A program made the position numbers and the translations under genes. A model generated the notes under the pieces. It made no database searches. It saw only the letters and a list, made by a program, of their open reading frames with translations, and was not told where the DNA came from. From an uncultured Bacteroidia bacterium (GTDB lineage Bacteria; Bacteroidota; Bacteroidia; Bacteroidales; UBA932), in NCBI GenBank assembly GCA_902778855.1, contig CACYZM010000002.1:1-64000 (forward strand): DNA of 64,000 bases, in the 5' to 3' direction. Position 1 is the first letter of the stretch. Every line of letters begins with the position of its first letter. Below are positions 59,437-64,000 of the stretch, in pieces.

Positions 59437-59513
59437 CTGCGCGCGGCAGAACCTTTTCAATTCGGGGGCGAGCCCCGAATTGAAAGAACCTTCCGCTCCA
59501 CCAGGCCTGCGCA
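59437..59513 (+). repeat. CAGAACCTT palindromic repeat, copy R3
   Basis: About 77 bases between argS and the DMT transporter gene. The flanks CAGAACCTT and AGAACC...CGCTCCACCAGGC match copies R1 and R2, while the central hairpin is different in sequence (TTCAATTCGGGG with CCCCGAATTGAA) yet still pairs perfectly. It may serve as the argS terminator or leader element. Confidence 0.75.
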
Positions 59514-59523
59514 CCTATAGACA

Positions 59524-60423
59524 ATGAAGCACGATCAGTTATTAGGGCATTTGGCGGTAGCCGGGGCGTACACGATTTTCGGGTTGAACCTGGTGTTCTG
59601 CAAGGATATCGCGAATTCCGACGTGTTGTCGCCGATGTTGCTGTTTACGCTCCGTGCCATCGGGGCGGCGGGGCTGTTCTGGCTGTTGTCGCTGTTTCAG
59701 CCGAAGGAGACTGTCGCGCGGAAGGATATCGGGCTGATCGTGCTGGCTTCGTTCGTGGGGCTGTTTGTTCCGCAGCTGACGTTCCTGAAGGCAATCACGA
59801 TTTCGGCGACGATCGATGCGTCGGTAATGCATACGCTTTCGCCGATTTTCACGATGTTCTTCGCCTTTCTTTTCCTGAAGGAACCCATTACCTGGAAGAA
59901 AGCGCTGGGCGTGGCGGTGAGTTTCGGGGGCGTGCTGCTGCTGATTTTCAATTCGGTCCACGCGGAAGGCGCCGTCTCGAAGACCGAGCCCTGGGGCTTC
60001 GTCCTGCTGGTGCTCAACAGCCTGAGTTTCGCCCTGTATCTGGGCGCGTTCCGCAAGCTCATCTCGCGCTACAGCGTGGTGACTTTCATGAAGTGGACCT
60101 TCCTCTTCTCGCTGATCCTCTCGCTGCCGTTCTCCGCCCGCGAGCTGGTCTCGGCCGATTATGCCGCCATCCCGCGCAACGTCATCTGGGAGATCGCCTT
60201 CCTGATCTTCTTCGCCACCTTCGTGGCGTATTTCCTCATCCCTTACGGTCAGAAGCGCATCCGCCCCACGCTGGTGAGTATGTACAGCTATCTCCAGCCC
60301 ATCATCGCCACGGTCATCAGCATCGTCACCGGCCTCGACATCCTCACCTGGCAGAAACTCCTCGCCACGGTCCTGGTCTTCGCCGGCGTCTGGCTCGTCA
60401 TCCGCTCCCGCGCCGCCGCGTAG
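59524..60423 (+). CDS. EamA/DMT family transporter
   Basis: A 299-residue inner-membrane protein with ten hydrophobic segments in two EamA repeats. AVAGAYTIFGLNLVFCKDIA starts the first; ITISATIDASVMHTLSPIFT and LFLKEPITWKKALGVAVSFG are typical of the helix 3-4 signature; LVSMYSYLQPIIATVISIVT is the matching part of the second repeat. It exports or imports a small metabolite that cannot be named. A REP-like element lies 33 bases after the stop. Confidence 0.9.
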   Translation: MKHDQLLGHLAVAGAYTIFGLNLVFCKDIANSDVLSPMLLFTLRAIGAAGLFWLLSLFQPKETVARKDIGLIVLASFVGLFVPQLTFLKAITISATIDASVMHTLSPIFTMFFAFLFLKEPITWKKALGVAVSFGGVLLLIFNSVHAEGAVSKTEPWGFVLLVLNSLSFALYLGAFRKLISRYSVVTFMKWTFLFSLILSLPFSARELVSADYAAIPRNVIWEIAFLIFFATFVAYFLIPYGQKRIRPTLVSMYSYLQPIIATVISIVTGLDILTWQKLLATVLVFAGVWLVIRSRAAA

Positions 60424-60455
60424 GTCAGTCCTGTAGCGTTCCGTGTGGGTCTGGC

Positions 60456-60561
60456 GTGGCGGCTAACGTTCAGACTATCAGTAAATTCCATATAATCGTG
60501 TGCGCCAAAATACGCACACGATTTCTTGGAATACGCTGAAAATCACCGTGTTGAGTGCCAC
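60456..60561 (+). repeat. 106-bp REP-like element, copy downstream of the RAYT gene
   Basis: Starts GTGGC, ends GTGCCAC, with the central palindrome AATCGTGTGCG-ccaaaata-CGCACACGATT (60494-60523) at offset 38. TCAG and ATTCCA on the left pair with TGGAAT and CTGA on the right. The RAYT stop codon is 4 bases beyond it. Confidence 0.85.
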
Positions 60562-60565
60562 GGGA

Positions 60566-61504
60566 TTAACGCTCCGAAATGCTGGAAAGGTGAAGGAATT
60601 TCGCAATCTGCTGCGGACTGGCGCCGGTTTCGGCGGATAGGATCCAGGCGAGGCGTTGTTTCTCGGAATCAGGGAGAGAGAGAACGGCGGTCATGTCAGG
60701 GTAGGATGTCATTTTTCTGATAACGGAAAGCATCCTTTTGAAAATGGTGTCGGAATCCGGCGTCACCTTTTCTTTGATATCGTATTCGCTTCCGGTATTG
60801 GAATGAATGGCGGTCAGCATGGTTTTGAAATCCTCGTAGTATTCTTCAAGTCCCTGATAATCGATGCAGTTGAAACATGATACGGTATAGTCGGTTAATT
60901 GCTTGATTTCACTGGGAGACAAATCTTTGATGATTCGTTCAATCGTTGCGTAGTTCAATGGCGTATCCGTTGCCCGCAGGGATTTGATCTCTGCCACGGC
61001 GCGTCTCATCGGTCTGCTGGCTCCATTGAGTTTCAATGGTTGGGAGAAAGGATGACTGTTGTTGGCGTAGGTCAGGAAGTCCCACTGATAATCTTCGGCA
61101 TTTTTACACAGTTTCTTTTCGACAGGGTTGTTGTACAGATAGGCGATGGCCGTCCGTGCCTTTTTCTCGCCGCTTTTAGGTGCGCTGCCGAATCTGCGCT
61201 GAAAAAAAGAGCCCTTGCGTTGATACTGGACATTCCGTTGGCGGGAAAAACGGCAAGTGTATTCTTGGACGAAAGCCGACAGGTCCTTTTTTGAAGGTGC
61301 GGCAACCAGTACATGAATATGGTCATACATAAGGCATACGCCCAGAACCCTGATATGGCATTTTCGCGCAATTGTGCAGAATAGTGTAAAGAATACCAGA
61401 AAATCCCGGACGGAATAGAAAATGAGGAAACCGTCATAGGTGCGCTGATAGATATGATGAAGCGCTCCTGCCTTGAATACCCGATATCGTCCCTTCTTAG
61501 CCAT
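60566..61504 (-). CDS. REP-associated tyrosine transposase-like protein (Y1/HUH)
   Basis: A 312-residue protein of the Y1_Tnp/RAYT type, related to IS200/IS605 transposases that cut and join single-stranded DNA at hairpins. The HUH motif is His62 and His64 in LMYDHIHVLVAAPSKKDL; the likely nucleophile is Tyr122 in AIAYLYNNPVEKKL, a spacing of about 60 as in known Y1 enzymes. About 180 further residues form a C-terminal extension ending in an HTH-like ASPQQIAKFLHLSS. ATG 61504 is chosen because the promoter at 61527-61558 overlaps the alternative start 11 codons upstream. REP-like elements on both sides are its probable substrates. Confidence 0.85.
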   Translation of the reverse strand: MAKKGRYRVFKAGALHHIYQRTYDGFLIFYSVRDFLVFFTLFCTIARKCHIRVLGVCLMYDHIHVLVAAPSKKDLSAFVQEYTCRFSRQRNVQYQRKGSFFQRRFGSAPKSGEKKARTAIAYLYNNPVEKKLCKNAEDYQWDFLTYANNSHPFSQPLKLNGASRPMRRAVAEIKSLRATDTPLNYATIERIIKDLSPSEIKQLTDYTVSCFNCIDYQGLEEYYEDFKTMLTAIHSNTGSEYDIKEKVTPDSDTIFKRMLSVIRKMTSYPDMTAVLSLPDSEKQRLAWILSAETGASPQQIAKFLHLSSISER

Positions 61505-61526
61505 TCGTCCACATTTCAGGTCTCCA

Positions 61527-61558
61527 CAAAGATACAATCAGGATGACCTTTTTGCAAA
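61527..61558 (-). promoter_or_regulatory. Promoter of the RAYT gene
   Basis: On the minus strand TTTG (61555-61558), 20 bases, then TATCTTTG (61527-61534): a full Bacteroidota consensus. It fixes the start at 61504. Confidence 0.7.
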
Positions 61559-61571
61559 TCGATTTTTCGTC

Positions 61572-61677
61572 GTGGCGGATAACTCATTGTGAATGAGCTG
61601 ATTGCTAATAATCGTGTGCGTAAAAATACGCACACGATTTCTTGGAATGAGCTGAAAATCACCGGGTTGAGTGCCAC
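61572..61677 (+). repeat. 106-bp REP-like element, copy upstream of the RAYT gene
   Basis: Starts GTGGC, ends GTGCCAC; central palindrome AATCGTGTGCG-taaaaata-CGCACACGATT (61610-61639) at offset 38. Its right 45 bases are nearly identical to those of the copy at 60456-60561. Confidence 0.85.
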
Positions 61678-61740
61678 GGCCCCCATAAGGGGCGTGGCGG
61701 CGGGCGGGGTGTTTGATGGCGGGGTAAGCGGCTTTTTGTG

Positions 61741-61748
61741 TATATTTG
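61741..61748 (+). promoter_or_regulatory. Candidate -7 element of the YgiQ gene
   Basis: TATATTTG, 15 bases before ATG 61764. It includes an in-frame TTG at 61746, so that codon is not the start. Confidence 0.55.
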
Positions 61749-61763
61749 TATTCTGACAAGACA

Positions 61764-63302
61764 ATGACGGAGTCAACACCATATTCGTTCCTGCCGACCT
61801 CGAAGAAGGAAGTGGAGGCGTTGGGCTGGGGGCAGCTCGACGTGATTCTCTTCATGGGGGATGCCTATGTGGATCATCCCTCCTTCGGCGTGTCGGTGAT
61901 TGCCCGGGTGCTGGAGGCGAAGGGGTATAAGGTAGCGGTGGTGCCGCAGCCGAACTGGCGGGATGACCTGCGCGATTTCAAGAAGCTGGGCAGGCCGCGC
62001 CTGTTTTTCGGCGTGGGCGCCGGGGCGATGGATTCGATGGTCAACCGGTACACGGCGGCCAAGCGCCTGCGTAGCAGCGACGCCTACACGCCGGACGGCC
62101 GGCCCGACGCCCGGCCCGACCGGACGACAATCGTCTATACGAAAATCCTCAAACAGATCTGGCCCGACGTGCCGGTGGTAATCGGCGGCGTTGAGGCGTC
62201 GCTGCGCCGCGAGCCCCATTACGATTATTGGGACAACTGCATGAAACCCTCCATCCTGGAGGAGAGCGGCGCCGACATCCTGATTGCCGGGATGGGGGAG
62301 AAGCCCATCCTGCAGGTGGCGAAGGCCTATGAGGACGGTACGGCAGACAGCCTGCCGCGCATCCTGATGGGGCCGCCCCTGACGACGGAAGAACTGGACT
62401 GGGTGTACGAGCTTCCCTTCACGCGCCTGCCGCATCCCCGCTACAAGGGGAAGCGCATCGCGGCCTACGATATGATCAAGTTCTCGATCACCACGCACCG
62501 CGGCTGTTTCGGCGGCTGCAATTTCTGCGCGATCACGGCCCATCAGGGGAAACAGATCCAGTCGCGCAGCGAGGCTTCGATCCTGCGCGAAGTGGAGGCG
62601 CTCACGCACCACCCGGAATTCAAGGGCACCATCTCCGACCTGGGCGCCCCGTCCGCCAATATGTACCGGATGGGCGGGCGTGACAAGGCGCTCTGCGCCA
62701 AGTGCCGCCGACCTTCGTGCCTTTTCCCGAACCTGTGCCGCAACCTCGACCACGACCACACGCCCCTGCTGCAACTCTATGAGAAGGTGCTCAAAGTGCC
62801 GGGCGTGAAGCACGTGTTCGTGAGCAGCGGCATCCGCTACGACCTGTTCCTCGACGAGAACGGTTTCCTCGACGCCACGGGCAAGCGCTATTTCGAGGAG
62901 ATCGTGACCCGGCACACCAGCGGGCGGCTCAAGGTGGCGCCGGAGCATACCGAAGACCACGTGCTGGCCGCGATGGGCAAGCCCTCGTTCAAACTTTTCG
63001 AACGGCTGGAGAAAGAATTCCGCGCGCTGGTGCGCAAGCGGGGGCTCAACTACGAGATCATCCCGTATTTCATCTCGGCCCATCCGGGCTGCACGATGCA
63101 GGATATGGAGGCCCTCTCGAAGCATCCCGCGCTGCGGGGTGTCCGGACGGAACAGGTGCAGGATTTCACGCCCACGCCGATGACCGTTTCGACCGAAATG
63201 TTCCATACCGGGAAAGACCCGCGCACCGGCAAAAGGATCTTCGTGGAGCGCGACATCGCAAAAAAGCAGCGACAGAAGTCTTTTTTCTTCAAAAAACGCT
63301 GA
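61764..63302 (+). CDS. YgiQ family radical SAM protein
   Basis: A 512-residue radical SAM enzyme from ATG 61764. It has a B12-binding-like N-terminal region (DVILFMGDAYVDHPSFGVSV), then the radical SAM cluster motif CxxxCxxC in HRGCFGGCNFCAITAHQGK. Further cysteines (LCAKCRRPSCLFPNLC) could bind a second cluster. DUF3362-type C-terminal text follows (VRTEQVQDFTPTPMTVSTEM, then YHTG-like FHTGKDPRTGK). The reaction is not known for the family. It ends in a lysine/phenylalanine tail. Confidence 0.92.
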   Translation: MTESTPYSFLPTSKKEVEALGWGQLDVILFMGDAYVDHPSFGVSVIARVLEAKGYKVAVVPQPNWRDDLRDFKKLGRPRLFFGVGAGAMDSMVNRYTAAKRLRSSDAYTPDGRPDARPDRTTIVYTKILKQIWPDVPVVIGGVEASLRREPHYDYWDNCMKPSILEESGADILIAGMGEKPILQVAKAYEDGTADSLPRILMGPPLTTEELDWVYELPFTRLPHPRYKGKRIAAYDMIKFSITTHRGCFGGCNFCAITAHQGKQIQSRSEASILREVEALTHHPEFKGTISDLGAPSANMYRMGGRDKALCAKCRRPSCLFPNLCRNLDHDHTPLLQLYEKVLKVPGVKHVFVSSGIRYDLFLDENGFLDATGKRYFEEIVTRHTSGRLKVAPEHTEDHVLAAMGKPSFKLFERLEKEFRALVRKRGLNYEIIPYFISAHPGCTMQDMEALSKHPALRGVRTEQVQDFTPTPMTVSTEMFHTGKDPRTGKRIFVERDIAKKQRQKSFFFKKR

Positions 63303-63307
63303 TTTTT

Positions 63308-63338
63308 TTTGTCCGTTCCAAAAAAAGGCCTATACTTG
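63308..63338 (+). promoter_or_regulatory. Promoter of the small acidic protein gene
   Basis: TTTG (63308-63311), 19 bases, then TATACTTG (63331-63338), one change from TAnnTTTG, 22 bases before the ATG. Confidence 0.6.
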
Positions 63339-63360
63339 CACAACCTAATTTTAACGGACT

Positions 63361-63711
63361 ATGGCAGGACAAAATATCCCTAAGAAACGTGCTGTGATCA
63401 GCTACGAGAACATGTCGGAAGCCTTGATGGATGCCTTCAAGGAGAAGTATCCGCACGGCTACGCCGACTATATGGGTGATATCTTCAAGGTCGACAAGCC
63501 GGACGGCACGTCCTTCTATGCCGTTACCCTGGAGATTCCGGACGCCCTTTACCTGGTAAAGATCAAGGTGAAGGTGGACGACTATGAAGATGCTGAAGAA
63601 GTTTTCAAGAATGAGGATGGAGATGATGAGGACGGAGAGGGCGGAAGCTTCCCGGCGTCGGACGATGACATCGCCGCGGCCGAGGCTGCCCAGGAAGAAG
63701 GTGAAGACTGA
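63361..63711 (+). CDS. Small acidic conserved-looking protein
   Basis: A 116-residue protein. Residues 1-80 look folded (AVISYENMSEALMDAFKEKY, then FYAVTLEIPDALYLVKIKVK), and the last 40 are very acidic and probably disordered (FKNEDGDDEDGEGG). I recognise similar small proteins next to core genes in Bacteroidota but no function. Its end overlaps the start of the chloride channel gene. Confidence 0.75.
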   Translation: MAGQNIPKKRAVISYENMSEALMDAFKEKYPHGYADYMGDIFKVDKPDGTSFYAVTLEIPDALYLVKIKVKVDDYEDAEEVFKNEDGDDEDGEGGSFPASDDDIAAAEAAQEEGED

Positions 63712-64000
63712 TCGACACAGCGTCCTTTCCGAAAAAACCAAACTGCTGCTGCTTGCGGTATTGGTAGGTTTGTTGTGCGGATGTGCCGCAATCCTGCTTA
63801 AAACCCTGATCCACTGGATCCAGACCGGGCTCACCGCCTGGTTCCGGACGCCGGCCGACAACCTGTTGCTGCTGGTCTATCCGGGCGTCGGTATGCTGCT
63901 CTCGCTGCTGTTCGTCCGCTATCTGCTCAAAGATGACATCGGCCACGGCGTGACCAAGGTGCTGCAGGCCGTCTCGCAGAACGATTCGAACATCCGCCCC
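63665..64000 (+). CDS. ClC-type chloride channel/antiporter, N-terminal part
   Basis: The gene runs off the window. Read from ATG 63665 (or GTG 63701), it gives a basic N-terminus (RPRLPRKKVKTDRHSVLSEK) and two hydrophobic segments, LLLLAVLVGLLCGCAAILLK and LLLLVYPGVGMLLSLLFVRY, then DDIGHGVTKVLQAVS. This fits the first helices of ClC-type channels (HGVxxVL near the first selectivity region). Either start overlaps the previous gene, by 47 or 11 bases. The family exchanges chloride for protons or lets chloride through. Confidence 0.75.
   Translation, partial: MTSPRPRLPRKKVKTDRHSVLSEKTKLLLLAVLVGLLCGCAAILLKTLIHWIQTGLTAWFRTPADNLLLLVYPGVGMLLSLLFVRYLLKDDIGHGVTKVLQAVSQNDSNIRP

Larger units (their letters stand above)
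60456..61677. mobile_element. RAYT gene bracketed by two REP-like repeats
   Basis: A 1.2-kb unit in which a Y1-transposase gene lies between two 106-base palindromic repeats in the same orientation. The gene fills nearly all the space between: 4 bases from one repeat to its stop codon, and 13 bases from its promoter to the other repeat. A solo copy of the repeat lies at 25610-25715. Confidence 0.8.

Overview
The window looks like chromosome of a GC-rich member of the Bacteroidales (Bacteroidota), probably an uncultured gut or rumen lineage; I cannot name the family. The reasons are a short 286-residue primary sigma factor of the Bacteroidota type, many start regions carrying the Bacteroidota -7 element TAnnTTTG (sometimes with TTTG or TTG about 20 bases upstream), beta-barrel and TlpA-like secreted proteins, a UGM-like, WbsX, GT10 and FkbH surface glycan locus, and an IntDOT-like integrase.

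Layout. Bases 1-25400 are mostly core genes: a CoA-transferase, a damaged mazG and a damaged acetyltransferase, a TlpA-like lipoprotein, prfA, a lytic transglycosylase, an S9 peptidase, an rpsA-rnz-S41 peptidase operon, mltG with a LysM glucosaminidase, a YhiN-type flavoprotein, a beta-lactamase-like lipoprotein, mnmA, the SRP RNA, cdd, an RsiV-like lipoprotein, a divergent GH2 and aldose epimerase pair, and a ferredoxin-type aldo/keto reductase. A tRNA-Ala, a solo palindromic repeat, and a TetR regulator divergent from an outer-membrane beta-barrel gene follow. Bases 29267-35603 are an AT-richer integrated element lying between an 18-base direct repeat, inserted into the 3' end of tRNA-Lys(TTT). 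It carries a tyrosine integrase, a serine recombinase, a NUMOD4-HNH nuclease and small cargo genes. Bases 36324-54087 are a surface polysaccharide region. A plus-strand operon (flippase, acyltransferase, VOC protein, FkbH, acyl carrier protein, DegT aminotransferase, glycosyltransferases, UGM-like flavoprotein, hexapeptide acyltransferase, WbsX) meets a minus-strand operon that starts with dnaN and runs through an exonuclease, a YfhO membrane protein and three glycosyltransferases. The rest holds htrA, rpoD, an AGCS symporter, argS, a DMT transporter, a RAYT-like transposase between two REP-like repeats, a YgiQ radical-SAM protein, a small acidic protein and the start of a ClC chloride channel.

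The most unusual content is the set of small dispersed repeats. (1) Three copies of a palindromic element, each exactly 106 bp, two of them bracketing a Y1/RAYT transposase gene. (2) A second palindromic family of about 75 bp; one copy sits in a small inverted-repeat insertion that keeps the frame inside the flavoprotein gene, and another copy supplies that gene's stop codon. (3) A tandem-hairpin element present twice just downstream of stop codons. Also notable are the tRNA-Lys element, which cuts the tRNA off from its likely original terminator and brings a substitute, an FkbH-ACP-VOC-GNAT-DegT module that probably makes an unusual N-acylated amino sugar, and internal losses in mazG, the GNAT gene and RNase Z.
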